64,000 nt of DNA, taken from NCBI GenBank assembly GCA_037074615.1, contig CM073549.1, forward strand, positions 1,493,001-1,557,000, written 5' to 3'. This stretch comes from Leucaena leucocephala. Taxonomy: Eukaryota > Streptophyta > Magnoliopsida > Fabales > Fabaceae. Below the pieces are notes generated by a model, which did no database searches, had not been told where the DNA came from, and was given only the letters and a program-made list of their open reading frames with translations. Shown here one piece after another: positions 1 to 10,688 of the stretch; the stretch's first letter is position 1; each line of letters opens with the position of its first letter. A program made the translations under genes and the position numbers.

Positions 1-2
1 TT

Positions 3-2096
3 TACAACCTATCTCCCTTGCTGTGTATGAAACGGAAGTATGTAATGTTGTCCATGCTGATCTCAGGACCAAAACAACCGGGAAATGACATAGACATTTA
101 CCTAACACCCTTGATCGAAGATTTGAAGAAGCTATGGGAAGGTGTGGATGTCTTTGATGCTGTTAAGAAGGAGGTCTTCAATTTGCGGGCCTTGATCTTT
201 TGTACAATTAATGACTTTCCTGCATACGGAAATTTGTCAGGGTATAGTGTTAAGGGCCATAAAGCATGTCCGATTTGTGAGGAAGGGACTTGCTACTATC
301 AACTTCGTCATGGAAGAAAGACGGTCTACCTAGGTCATAGGAGATTTCTAAGACAAGCCCACCCATACCGTCGACTGAAGAAGAAATTTTATGGCGGCCA
401 AGAATTTGAAAATGCTCCAAAGCCATTGATTGGCGAACAAGTTTATGAAAAGGTGAGAGACATCAATGTCACTTTCGGTAAGCTTACCAAGAAAAGTGAG
501 AAAAATGTATGGAAAAAAAGATCTGTGTTCTTTGAGCTTCCTTATTGGCGACATCTTCATGTAAGGCACTGTCTTGATGTGATGCATGTGGAGAAAAATG
601 TGTGTGACAGCATTGTTGGAACACTTCTCAACACACATGGTAGTTCCAAAGACGGTTTGAAGGCAAGATTGGATTTGGAAGAAATGGGAATACGGGAGGA
701 GTTACATCCGAGGCCAGATGGTGAGGGGAGCTATCATGTTGAAGAGACTAATATTTTGTCCAAGGCTGAGAGAAGAAGTATTTGTGAGTGTTTGCAAGGA
801 ATCAAAGTTCCCTCTGGGTACTCATCTAATCTTAAGAGGATTGTGTCCATGAAAGATTTGAAATTAGTAGGCCAAAAGTCTCATGATTGTCATGTACTGA
901 TGCAACAATTACTCCCAGTGGCTGTTCGAGGAATCCTTCAAGATAAGTTGAGACACATTGTAACCCGACTTTGCTTCTTCTTTAATGCTATATGTGGCAA
1001 AGTCTTTGAGACTGAAAGGTTGGAGGAATTGGAGCACGAGGGTTATGTTATTTTGTGCCAGCTTGAAAAACAGTTTCTTCCTTCCTTTTTTGACATCATG
1101 GTACACCTCATCGTTCATCTAGTGCGAGAGATAAAACTGTGTGGCCCTGTATACTTACGATGGATGTACCCATTTGAAAGATACATGAAAATCCTTAAAG
1201 GGTATATGAAGAATCCAAGTCGGCCCGAAGCATCCATTGTTCAAAAATATGTGGCCGAAGAAGCTATGGACTTTTGTCAACAATACCTGTCTAAAGCAAG
1301 ACTTACTGGTCTCCACAAACCCATTGCCACACAGGGGGGTCAACGCGGAATGTCAGTGAGGAGTGTTGATCGTAATGAACTGCAGCAAGTACACTTACAC
1401 ATCTTGAATAACATTGATGAAGTTCAAGACTATATTGCTGTTCATAAAGATCTTGTCCGAAAAATAAATAATAGGATGACAGAGCAAAGGCTCATTAGAG
1501 AACACACCAAATCTTTTGCACATTGGTTCAAATTGGAGGTTGAAAATGAGGATTGTGTTTCTGATACAGTTAGATGGTTGGCATGTGGTCCTGAACATAA
1601 TGTGATCTGTTGGAATTCATTTGATATCAATGGGTATTCCTTTTATACGAAGTCCCTAGATGATAGAAGTAGCGTGCAAAACAGTGGTGTTATGTTAGTG
1701 GCTGAAGCTATGCATTTCTCTAGTTCAAAAGACAACAATCCTAAATTAGCAGCCATCCCTTATTATGGCGTTGTTGAAGAGATTTGGGAGGTGGACTACT
1801 CCAAATTCAAAGTTCCCGTATTCAAATGCAAGTGGGCTAATGTAAACAACGGTGTTATGGTCGATCAGTTAGGATTTACACTGGTGGATTTGAATAATAT
1901 AAGTTTTAGGGATGAGCCTTTCATTATGGCAGACCAAGCAAAGCAAGTGTTCTTTATCACTGATCCTCAGAATGAAAGATGGTCTGTCGCGCTCCAAGGG
2001 AAAAGTGTTGTTGACAATGATGATTCTTTTTATGAGATCCCTTCTTTTTCAGTAGGTTTACCACAATTAAATGAAGAAGAAGTGGATTCTGATTAA
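3..2096 (+). CDS. Tnp2-like CACTA transposase, 5'-partial
   Basis: The reading frame is already open at the first bases of the window and runs about 697 codons without a stop, so the true start lies upstream. The first residues match the Tnp2 family block that normally reads PPWLCMKRK; here the Trp is replaced (SPLLCMKRKYVMLSMLISG). After the GPKQPGNDID and INDFPAYGNLSG blocks come the DUF4218-like segment (roughly 300-430 aa: HDCHVLMQQLLPVAVRGIL, RLCFFFNAIC, LCGPVYLRWMYPFERYMK) and a DUF4216-like segment near the C-terminus (YYGVVEEIWEVDYSKFKVPV). By family, this is the nuclear enzyme that cuts CACTA ends. The absence of any frameshift or stop in this long frame suggests a fairly young copy. 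Confidence 0.9.
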   Translation, partial: YNLSPLLCMKRKYVMLSMLISGPKQPGNDIDIYLTPLIEDLKKLWEGVDVFDAVKKEVFNLRALIFCTINDFPAYGNLSGYSVKGHKACPICEEGTCYYQLRHGRKTVYLGHRRFLRQAHPYRRLKKKFYGGQEFENAPKPLIGEQVYEKVRDINVTFGKLTKKSEKNVWKKRSVFFELPYWRHLHVRHCLDVMHVEKNVCDSIVGTLLNTHGSSKDGLKARLDLEEMGIREELHPRPDGEGSYHVEETNILSKAERRSICECLQGIKVPSGYSSNLKRIVSMKDLKLVGQKSHDCHVLMQQLLPVAVRGILQDKLRHIVTRLCFFFNAICGKVFETERLEELEHEGYVILCQLEKQFLPSFFDIMVHLIVHLVREIKLCGPVYLRWMYPFERYMKILKGYMKNPSRPEASIVQKYVAEEAMDFCQQYLSKARLTGLHKPIATQGGQRGMSVRSVDRNELQQVHLHILNNIDEVQDYIAVHKDLVRKINNRMTEQRLIREHTKSFAHWFKLEVENEDCVSDTVRWLACGPEHNVICWNSFDINGYSFYTKSLDDRSSVQNSGVMLVAEAMHFSSSKDNNPKLAAIPYYGVVEEIWEVDYSKFKVPVFKCKWANVNNGVMVDQLGFTLVDLNNISFRDEPFIMADQAKQVFFITDPQNERWSVALQGKSVVDNDDSFYEIPSFSVGLPQLNEEEVDSD

Positions 2097-2263
2097 TTTC
2101 TATGTGTTTCTTGTTTAGTCTAAACATGCAATTTTAAGTTTCTTGTAATGATTGCGTATATGATTTTGATGTAATAATAACAGAGACAGATTCTTGTTCT
2201 GATAAGAATGTTGTGACGCTAAGGATGGGATGATATTATAAGGTGGTGAAGTTTTAAAAAAAA

Positions 2264-2480
2264 AACTACAACATTTAACACCGGTCTTAAGTGATATTCG
2301 GTGTAACAGGTCACGTCTAATAATAATTTATTGTTCGATTTTACACCGGGTTATACTTTATCCGGTGTTATAATTATCGATGTTTATTTTTGACACCGGT
2401 TGTTAAAATTAGACGGTGTAAAATGTTTCACTTTTACGTCGTTTATGTTTTGACCGGGTTAGAATTATTTACAACCGGTG
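2264..2480 (+). repeat. Internal array of ACACCGG/CCGGTGT motifs between the two transposon genes
   Basis: About eight copies of ACACCGG or its complement occur in about 200 bp, in both orientations, spaced 20-40 bp. The block begins AACTACAACATTTAACACC. This resembles the right terminus read in reverse (CACAGC, A-run, GCATTTCAACACCGG), with several A residues missing. It could therefore be a decayed left terminus of an element spanning 2264-6384, or an internal regulatory array in front of the second gene. Confidence 0.7.
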
Positions 2481-2870
2481 TTAAATGTTTATATTCATTT
2501 TTTTAACCCGCCTCTTGGCGCGATGACCTTCAATCTTCTCCTTTCTCACATACTCTTTTTTATCGCCGCTCGTCGTGCTCTGTGGTTCTCGCGAGGCTTC
2601 TCCGAGCTCGGTCAGTCGTTCTTCTCTGTCACCTCTCTCGTTCTGCTATTCCGTAAGTGTACGTGTTCTCTGAATTTTTTTCCCTGTGTACGTGCGATGC
2701 CATTTTTATGTTCGTTTAATCTAGGTTTTCTATTTTTCCTGATGAATGCTGGCACATCTTTCCATTCATAACTGCTAAAGGAACAAGTTTTGTGTGTTCT
2801 GACGGGTTGAGGGAAAAAGGGTTAAGTCTGTTTTCAATGTTTTTGATGTTGTTATTGCGTACATAGGAAT

Positions 2871-5751
2871 ATGGAGGATAGAGTTACTCAGATTGAGGCT
2901 GGCGATGCTCCAAGCGCCACTAAGCAAAGGAAGGGCAGAAGTGCGACTCGTTTGAAAGACATTACGAAGGACAGGATAGAGGGGAAACTGCTTCCGATAG
3001 AGTTTGACAGAAACTGGAACCCAACTGGTGAACACAGGACAAAGTACGTAAGTTTTGTCAGCCTCCTAGCACGCAACAAGCCTAGCATCACCTATTTGAC
3101 TTGGGATGCTGTGGATGATCGCGTGAATAATCAAATTTGGGACACTATCCGGGTATAGGAACTATCTAATATTGCATGCAGAGCAATATCAAATACACAA
3201 CTGTTTGTTGATTACTCTGCTTTCAATGGCAAACATTGCAGCTCACTTACGATGTGCCCAACAATGAGTTCTTGAAGAAGAAGACGTTGTCTTATTGCTG
3301 TGAGCGTTGGAGGGCATTCAAGACACAACTAGCTCGTCAGTATCTGCATGGACAGGACAGAAGTGGTCATCCTCAACCTTCTCCATGCAGCAAGTATCAA
3401 TTCATTGACGAAGCTGCGTGGGAACAATTTGTTAGGAATCGGACCACGCCAGTAGCAATGGTGAGTGTATCCTTTTGTATGTGGTTGCAAAAAACGTATC
3501 AGAGTATCATATGTATTGATTTTAAATACTTCATGTCTTGTAGGAAAAAAGAGCAAAAGCGATTGAATACGCCCTCAAGAATGATTGCCCCCACACAATG
3601 TCTCGAGGGGGTTACGCGAAGGCAGAAAGAGAGTTGTTGGGGGCCAAGAGGAAGAGGTTAGAAGAAAGTGCTGGGTCGGATCCTAGTGTTCTTCTTGGCC
3701 CCCCTCTCCGATACGTCGCGAAGAAAAATGGTTGTACGCTCGCCAAAGAAAGAGCGGAGCTTTTACAAGCGACAATGCTCGCATGATTGCTGAAAAAATT
3801 GTAAGCACTACGTACTTGCATTATTTTGTGATAGTAGACTATATATAATTATATCATTTTCCTTATGTTTGTTGTTCTTTCTATGTTATAGAGTGATCTT
3901 AAACAACAAGAGTCCCATGGATCCTTCAAGTCAGATGGTAGGAATGACATCTTGACTGTTGCCACTGGGAAACAAGAACATGGGGGCCGTGTCAGGGGAG
4001 TTGGAAGAGGTGTGGGTATAAGAGATTACTTTGGAGCATCTCAAATACGTTCCCCACATGTGGTGCCGAGGGCAGAGTTGGCATCCTTGCTCTCCACCAT
4101 AAGGGCAGAGGCTAAGGAAGAGGCTTGGATAGAGGCTAGGGCACAAGCAGAAGCTTCAATTGAGGCGCGATTACAAGAGGGGTTCGCAAAGATGAAGGAA
4201 GAAATGTTGTCCATGATGACATCAAGGCAGCAAGAGCCAACTGATCCCCTCCCGCCCTCAACTGCAGTCCGTCAAAGCACTAAGGGGAGTTGTTGCTTGC
4301 CGCTGTCAGAGGATGCAGAACATTGTGATCTATATGTTGAGGATCCTCTTAGACGCTTAGTGGCACGTGGCTCCATCCATAGCCTAGGGGCAACTACTGT
4401 TCACCACGTCCAAATTCAGGACGATCAATTAAGGGTGACAGTTGAAGCCGTGCTAATTGGAGATGCTCTTGTCCCAATTCCCACTGATGAGGTGAAGACA
4501 GTGAGCCAAGCAAAAGGGATTTTCATATTGTGGCCAAAGCATCTTGTTTCGGATCACGTCGCCTCATCCCCCGACCAACTTCCCACCCCTCCCGCTTTGA
4601 ATGCCATGCAACGTGTGATCCTAATGGCATATGACAAAACATTCCATGTGGACGCGTTGCCTATGGATTCAGTTGTGGGCAACATGGGGGCACCGGCCTT
4701 CCTGGATCATGCGGACGTCAAATCTCTGATCACTCCCAAGGAAGAACTGACCTCCGGCTGCATCCAAGTGTTTTTGATGTAAGTATAATTTAAATGTAAA
4801 TATATGTAATAACAAAGTTCAAGTCTTACAACTAATGTCGTGCATGCATTGCCTGTAGGTACATGCAAGCTGAGTTGGTTTCCTCCAAGGGCAAACAAAA
4901 AAAGTTCGGATTCCTATGCCCAATTCAGATTTATGCTAAAGGGACCTCTCAATCTTCGAGACTTGCATACATTTCAGAGAGGCTCGGTGAAACCGATATT
5001 GATTGTTTCTTCGCACCATATATGCATGAGTAAGAATAATAATGTTTCATTTTATTTTATATATACTAGTTTTGTAGTTGCTTAATTATAATACTCATTT
5101 TCTTTTAACTAATCTCTACAGCAATCATTGGCAACTTGTCATCCTATGTAAGCATAGCTATAAAGTTTTCTTCTTATGCTCCCTCCATTACAAGCCCTCG
5201 GTGGATGTTAGGAAGATCATGAACACGTACGTGAGTTCTCTTCTATACACAATGATCTGTGTGATAAATAGGTTACTAACTTGTTAACTTTGGTCATAGG
5301 GCTATGAGGACATTCGCAGTTGCAAGGGGCCTTAAGCACGCTAATTTGGTGAGGGACCCTGAATGGATCACACCGATGGTAATAAAAGTATATATTAGGT
5401 GTTAGCTAGGTTCCCCGTTTTGATGATGAGAAATAATTTTTCTCTTGTTAACATTACAGAGTCGAAGGCAACCCAGAGAAAGCAACTTGTGCGGCTTCTA
5501 AATAGTCAGACACATGGTCAATATTATCTTGGCAAATAGGATTGACCTAAGTGGGGAGGTAAAATTATATTTTGAATGATTTCATATTTCTTAATTGTCA
5601 ATCTAATCTAAATTAGTAATGCCTTAATTTCTTTGATTTTGATTTCATATTTCAGATGTTTGAACAACCTGATCCATTTCCTGACCAAGATATTGAGGAC
5701 CTGCGTAATCGGTGGGCAGAGTTTTTTGTTCAAATCCTTCCTTCTCAATAG
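2871..5751 (+). pseudogene. CACTA partner gene: plant-transposase/DUF8039-like region plus Ulp1-like protease, broken
   Basis: Inferred exons are 2871-3152, 3242-3460, 3544-3800, 3892-4792, 4856-5030, 5122-about 5230, 5301-5378, 5460-5561 and 5656-5751; several junctions are approximate. The N-terminal half resembles the Ptta/En/Spm plant-transposase family (LTYDVPNNEF, CERWRAFK, SRGGYAKAERELL). A DUF8039-like block follows (CDLYVEDPLRRLVARGSIH, VHHVQIQDDQLRVTVE), then a Ulp1-type cysteine protease core with the His box (CFFAPYM, then NHWQLVIL) and the Cys box (PRESNLCGF). Two lesions are visible. The frame shifts near 3771, where the first frame runs into TGA at 3784 while the downstream coding continues in another frame. 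A TAA at 5499-5501 falls directly after the CGF of the Cys box. The encoded protease is therefore probably non-functional. Confidence 0.75.
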
Positions 5752-5957
5752 TATTTGTCTTTCACTGAATACATTTTTCTGTTCAAATTGTAGCATTTTT
5801 GTATTGAGTTTTATTCAATGAATAATATAATGAGCAATTGAATTATATATGTCTCTGGCATCTTGAACTGATGATGATCGATGATTGAGTCATATATTAC
5901 ATTTGGGCAGTTTACTTCTGAAGCTTCAGGCCAACGAAATCTATCAAATATAAATTT

Positions 5958-6384
5958 AATAACATCTACATCGGAGGTACATACCCACCGGTGTAGTAAG
6001 AACATATATAAATTAAATTTAATAACATCTACACCGTCCCAATATTCAACCGGTGTTAAAAATTTAAAAATTTACACCGTCCCAATATTCAACCGGTGTT
6101 AAAAATTTAAAAATTTACACCGTCCCAATATTCAACCGGTGTTAACATTTGAAAAATCTACACCGTCCCAATATTCAACCGGTGCAGATGTTAAAAATAT
6201 TACACCGGATGTAAATGTGAACCGATTTAAAATTTAGTCCGGTGTAAAAAATTATACATTCTACACCGATTGTAGGACCGGTGTAAAATGTCTGACTTTT
6301 TACACGGTCCGTTTCTACACCGGTTGTGTGTGCGATGTTGAATGCCATTTTCAACCGGTGTTGAAATGCTTTTTTCCAGCTGTG
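5958..6384 (+). repeat. Right subterminal repeat region of the CACTA element
   Basis: This region contains many ACACCG/CGGTGT motifs in alternating orientation. It ends with CAACCGGTGTTGAAATGC, a T-run and CCAGCTGTG at 6384. In CACTA elements such subterminal motifs are bound by the element's own DNA-binding protein. It contains a regular tandem block, listed separately. Confidence 0.8.
6031..6202 (+). repeat. Four-copy 43-bp tandem repeat
   Basis: ACACCGTCCCAATATTCAAC recurs at 6031, 6074, 6117 and 6160, an exact 43-bp period. Each unit contains ACACCG and, about 20 bp on, CCGGTGT, so each could fold as a short hairpin. The third and fourth units diverge in the spacer. Confidence 0.9.
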
Positions 6385-6901
6385 ACGGACCTTGCTTATA
6401 ATTTCAAATATTTGTAATCATAACTTGCAAATCTTTGATTAAGATCAGATGTTTAAAGTATTGCATATATTTGAAGGAATCATGAACTTGAAATTTGAAA
6501 GCAGTATGATAGTTGAAATTTATCCCTAAATTAATTAGAAGATTTCCATTTAAAAACAAATTAAACAATTATAAATGGCAGAAGATATCATATATATACC
6601 TGAATCTAACTATGATAGCGTTTGTTATTGTAATGATATCCAATCCAAATATTATCCTACGGGAATAGTTTAAAATATTAATTATTGAAATACAAAATAT
6701 TCCGAGAGAAGTTAGCTTGGGAAGGAACGAAAACCCGAATTTAGGGTAAATTCCACCTCATTGTCATCGGAGATGATGAACAATTTGACCTGCGTGACAG
6801 ATACGAATTCCTATTTCATTTCTGTTTCTGTTCTTCGCTAACGAATCTGCAACCTCTTTCTTCTAATCACAACATCTCGGCGACCTCCTTAATTCTCCTC
6901 C
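6385..6901. other. Intergenic, upstream of the cysteine protease gene
   Basis: AT-rich sequence with no coding potential that I recognise. The last 150 bp, rich in TCTTCT and CTCC, probably belong to the promoter of the downstream protease gene. Confidence 0.6.
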
Positions 6902-6908
6902 TATAAAT
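6902..6908 (+). promoter_or_regulatory. TATA box of the cysteine protease gene
   Basis: TATAAAT lies 56 bp before the ATG at 6964. A start of transcription about 30 bp downstream would fall near 6933, after the in-frame ATG at 6928. This is why the 6964 start is preferred. Confidence 0.6.
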
Positions 6909-6963
6909 TCTCGTCAATTTAATCTCAATGATTTTCCACAACAATCAACTACGTATAACAACA

Positions 6964-8764
6964 ATGGCCTCCTCTCGACCATCATTGTCCTCATGTCTCT
7001 TTCTCCTTCTTATCTCCTTGTTCTCTCTTAGCTTTGCTCTGGACATGTCCATCATCTACCATGACGCCAAGCACGTCCCAGAAGGTGGTCTCAGAGACGA
7101 GAGGCACGTGAGGATCATGTACGAGTCGTGGCTCGTCTGGCATGGCAAAGCCTACAATGCTCTCGGAGAGAAGGAGAGTAGATTTCAGATCTTTAAGGAT
7201 AACCTCAACTTCATTGACCAGCATAACAAGGTAGAGAACCGCTCCTTCAACCTCGGCCTCAACCGGTTCGCTGATCTCACCAACGACGAGTTCCGCTCCA
7301 TGTATTTGGGCGCCAAGATGAACCGATCCACCAGATTTCTCTCCGGCTCCCGGAAAAGCCATCGTTACGCTTACCGTGCCGGCGACCAGTTGCCTGACAC
7401 CGTCGATTGGAGAGCCAAGGATGCCGTTGTTCCAGTTAAAGATCAGGGCCAATGCGGTTAGTTTATGCTGTTAATTAGTTGAAGTTTTGATATTTTAGAT
7501 GATTAGATAAGAAAAACCGCACTAAGTGGGTATTGTTTGTTGAATGACATATTAATGGGGTGGGTTCATAAAATTGAAGGGAGTTGCTGGTCATTTTCTA
7601 CGATCGGAGCGGTGGAGGGTATCAATCAAATCGTGACAGGGGACCTCATATCTCTATCAGAGCAAGAACTGGTGGATTGTGACAGAAGTTACAACCAGGG
7701 ATGCAATGGAGGTCTCATGGACTATGCTTTCGAGTTCATTGTCAATAATGGAGGCATTGATACCGAAGAGGATTACCCTTACCGTGCTCGCGACGGTGCA
7801 TGTGATCCCAATAAGGTACCTAAAACTTTGATTTTTAACTTTCTGGGCCGTCTTCCAATTCATCTTAACTAATATAATATGCTGTGTTTGGAATATTGTC
7901 AGAAAAATGCACGAGTTGTCACTATTGATGGATTCGAAGATGTCCCAGAAAACGATGAGCTTTCCTTGAAGAAGGCGGTTGCAAACCAGCCAGTTAGTGT
8001 AGCCATTGAAGCTGGTGGCAGGGCATTTCAGCTTTATCACTCGGTAAAATAGAATCAAACTCTCTAAAGATAACAGATTTGTAAGTAACTTGAAAATGAA
8101 ACGGAATATATTTGCAGGGGGTATTCACAGGGGAATGTGGAACACAGCTAGATCATGGAGTGGTGGCGGTGGGATATGGAACAGAGCATGGTAAAGATTA
8201 CTGGTTAGTGAGGAACTCGTGGGGACCACAGTGGGGAGAGGAAGGTTACATAAAGCTAGAGAGGAACGTGGCAAGTAGTAGCAAGACAGGTAAGTGTGGG
8301 ATCGCAATGGTGGCATCGTACCCTACAAAGAAGGGTATGAACCCTCCAAATCCAGGGCCTTCCCCTCCGTCACCTCCACCACAGCCTGAAACTCAATGTG
8401 ATAACTACTATTCTTGCCCCTCTGATACAACTTGTTGCTGCATCTATGAGTACCAAAACTTGTGCTTTGGCTGGGGATGTTGCCCTTTTGAATCTGCAAC
8501 TTGCTGTGACGATCATATTAGTTGTTGCCCTTATGATTTCCCTGTTTGTGATACCCTAGCCGGAACTTGCAGAGTGGTAAGTATTACCCCTTCACGCTTT
8601 AATTTCTATGAAATTAGGTCTTGTGTACTTATACTGATGGGATTGAGCTACTCTCAATGAAACAGAGCAAGGGGAATCCATTTGGAATAGAAGCTTTGGG
8701 GCGATTCCCTGCTTCAAGCATACTAGGCCAGCAGAGATTTGCTGCCGGAATCGACTTTGCTTGA
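6964..8764 (+). CDS. RD21-type papain-like cysteine protease with granulin domain
   Basis: Exons 6964-7456, 7580-7815, 7903-8043, 8118-8576 and 8666-8764 join in phase to about 475 aa, close to RD21A (462). A hydrophobic signal peptide (residues 1-25) directs the protein to the secretory/vacuolar route. The I29 prodomain has the ERFNIN pattern (EKESRFQIFKDNLNFIDQHN) and a GLNRFADLTNDEF box. The peptidase C1 domain has the catalytic Cys in GQCGSCWSFS (about residue 167), His in LDHGVVAVGYG (303) and Asn in RNSWG (323). A proline-rich linker (PPSPPPQP) leads to a cysteine-rich granulin domain, which marks the RD21 subgroup. Such proteases act in vacuolar proteolysis, senescence and immunity. 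The first intron's acceptor (TTGAAG/GG) lacks a good pyrimidine tract but keeps the frame. Most relatives have CWAF at the active site. Confidence 0.93.
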
Positions 8765-9535
8765 CAAGTTTGTGAAATTACATACCGTCCTTTATTGAGG
8801 ACTCAGGATAATGAGCAACATGGGATCGGATGCGACTTCAGAATATATGCATTTGCATTATGATTTTTCATTGCTGTATATACTCACTATTTTATATCTA
8901 TTAAGAACAAGATTTCATTGGAGAACTTAACATAAGTTTTGTCCCGCACATTAACATAAAAAATATTGGTAAATAGCGCATTAAAATGTGTATTCATATC
9001 ATGAACAAATGGGAAAGCTCTAACACGTTCTCATTGTATTTTCAACGAATTAATATTACAAGAACAATATACGAGAGGACCAACATCTCCCAAAGTCAAG
9101 ACACAAGTGACATGGTACTTGGACAGTTGGCTTCCTATCGAAATTCCCCTGTTTTTTAATAAAATTATAAAATTACGAGTCAAGGTACAAGCATAATATA
9201 TTATCTTTATCCAATCTGCGCCTACCATTACTCATTTACCAAAATTAATTAATGCGACCAAGAAGTTGCAACCAGATTTACCCTTCCTTTCCCGAATTAA
9301 AAAACAAAAGCAAAATACAAATTAAGAACCTGCTTTACATAGAAAGTGATCAAAATCAACTTTTGGGTCTTCCTACATAAATGGATTTATATATAGTCTA
9401 CAAAACAACGCTGACCTATGGATCCCAATGTTGTATAAATACAATGCGCCCCTAGAGTAATGATATGACAAAGAGATAAGAGGTTTCTAAGATTACTGAA
9501 TTCAAGTTTCGATCTCTGGCAAGCCTCTCCAGCCA
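8765..9535. other. Intergenic, 3' flank of the cysteine protease
   Basis: AT-rich sequence, including the likely 3' UTR of the protease gene in the first 150-200 bp. I see no gene or recognisable repeat. Confidence 0.6.
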
Positions 9536-10688
9536 TGTCGTTCGCTAGCTTTCATGGTCTCCCTCGTGAGCTTCAGGTTCATGGTACAAACACAGTAACA
9601 ATATAACCCTTCTTCTTCTTCTTCTTCTTCTTATCTATCCCTCCATTTCTAATATTTTAGTTTTGATTTGTGTGTGTGAAGTCGTAGAATGCAACATTGC
9701 CTCGGACACAGATTCGGCTATGAGGCAAAGTGAGTGGGTATTTATGTGTGCAATACGGCAGCAAGGTGTTTGTGATAAATAGTATAGGTGAGTACCTAGT
9801 TATATATATATATATATATATACTTCATGTTTGTTTATATATGTGAGATTAAACTAAGAACCAATTCATGGAGCTCGCGGACGGAGGAATAAACCCAACC
9901 TTTTAAGATAAGATTGTTTTCGAACTCACTGGACTCGTTAGGGAGCTTGTGGTTGTCGTTGCCAAGAACAGGGATTTTGCCCCCGATGATATTCTCGGCA
10001 CTGCCACGTATTTTACTTTTCTGCAACGGATCATCTTTATTGTTTCAGTGAATTTTGAAATTGAATTGATTGATTCAATATAATAATCAATTAATAATGT
10101 AATATTGTCTGTTTTAGGATTCCACCGGACCCGGTTCTTCATCAAGGTTATGTAGTGCTCCCTTGTGCTCTCCAAAAGAGAAGTACTCAAAGCAGGTAAA
10201 TTCATAGAAGTTGCATCCGAATATGGCTGCTTTAGCTTTGAAATATTGCTTAATGATATGGAAATCTGCATTGGCAGCTGCGCAGGTGAATTAATGCAAA
10301 CGCCAACGTGAGCTCTATGATTTCGTTCTCTACATATAATATATTGGAACTTGGAAAGCTATATATATATATATAAGTGAAGTGACTGAAAATATTTGTT
10401 GAATTGAATTATGCAGACATTTGGAGCTCCCAGACCGGACCTGGAGGATATTATAACTTTCAAGCTGCATCACCATCACTTTATTATCCATATTTACCAT
10501 CACATAAGTATCCACCATTTCCATATCACAACATTCCTTCATCACCTTATTATCCTCAACCCCGACAACATGGAATCGGAGGTATTGTGAGTGCTTTTGT
10601 GGAACAGCTTGTCCAGAATCTCTCTTTTAATCTTTCCCAATACTTTGGAGGATACATCCACACCACCATGAACCACAAAATGCATTGA
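9536..10688 (+). pseudogene. Decayed C2-domain protein gene (SRC2/elicitor-responsive-like)
   Basis: Pieces of a small C2-domain protein lie in order across several exon-like blocks. A start at 9536 (MSFASFHGLPRELQV) is followed by VECNIASDTDSAMRQ at about 9690. A one-base frame change leads to LCVQYGSKVF (from 9742), then DGGINPTF (ending at 9903). TAA at 9904-9906 interrupts the frame just before DKIVFELTGLVRELVVVV and APDDILGTAT. The last block (10404-10688) encodes a Tyr/Pro-rich tail (GPGGYYNFQAASPSLYYPYL) as in SRC2-like proteins. C2 domains bind membranes in a calcium-dependent way. The frameshift near 9742 and the stop at 9904 argue for a pseudogene, unless an unusual splice pattern avoids both. 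Confidence 0.6.
9803..9823. repeat. (TA)n microsatellite
   Basis: A short uninterrupted TA dinucleotide run inside the decayed C2 gene. Confidence 0.85.

Larger units (their letters stand above)
1..6384 (+). mobile_element. CACTA (En/Spm-type) DNA transposon, left end outside window
   Basis: This stretch carries a Tnp2-type transposase, a second gene with a plant-transposase N-terminal region and a Ulp1-like protease C-terminus, and two blocks dense in ACACCG/CGGTGT motifs typical of CACTA subterminal repeats. The right terminus is placed at 6384. The reverse complement there begins CACAGCTGGAAAAAAGC, a degenerate form of the canonical CACTACTAGAAAAA terminus. The left end lies before base 1, or the sequence is two elements side by side, because a motif array also occurs between the two genes (2264-2480). 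No 3-bp target duplication can be confirmed because the left flank is missing. Confidence 0.85.

Noticed and set aside
6928..6963. Upstream in-frame ATG of the cysteine protease
   Set aside because: It lies about 20 bp after the TATA box, before the likely transcription start, and would put a polar stretch in front of the signal peptide.
6991..7452. 153-codon open frame opposite the protease first exon
   Set aside because: It is the mirror of a GC-rich coding exon and has no family signature.
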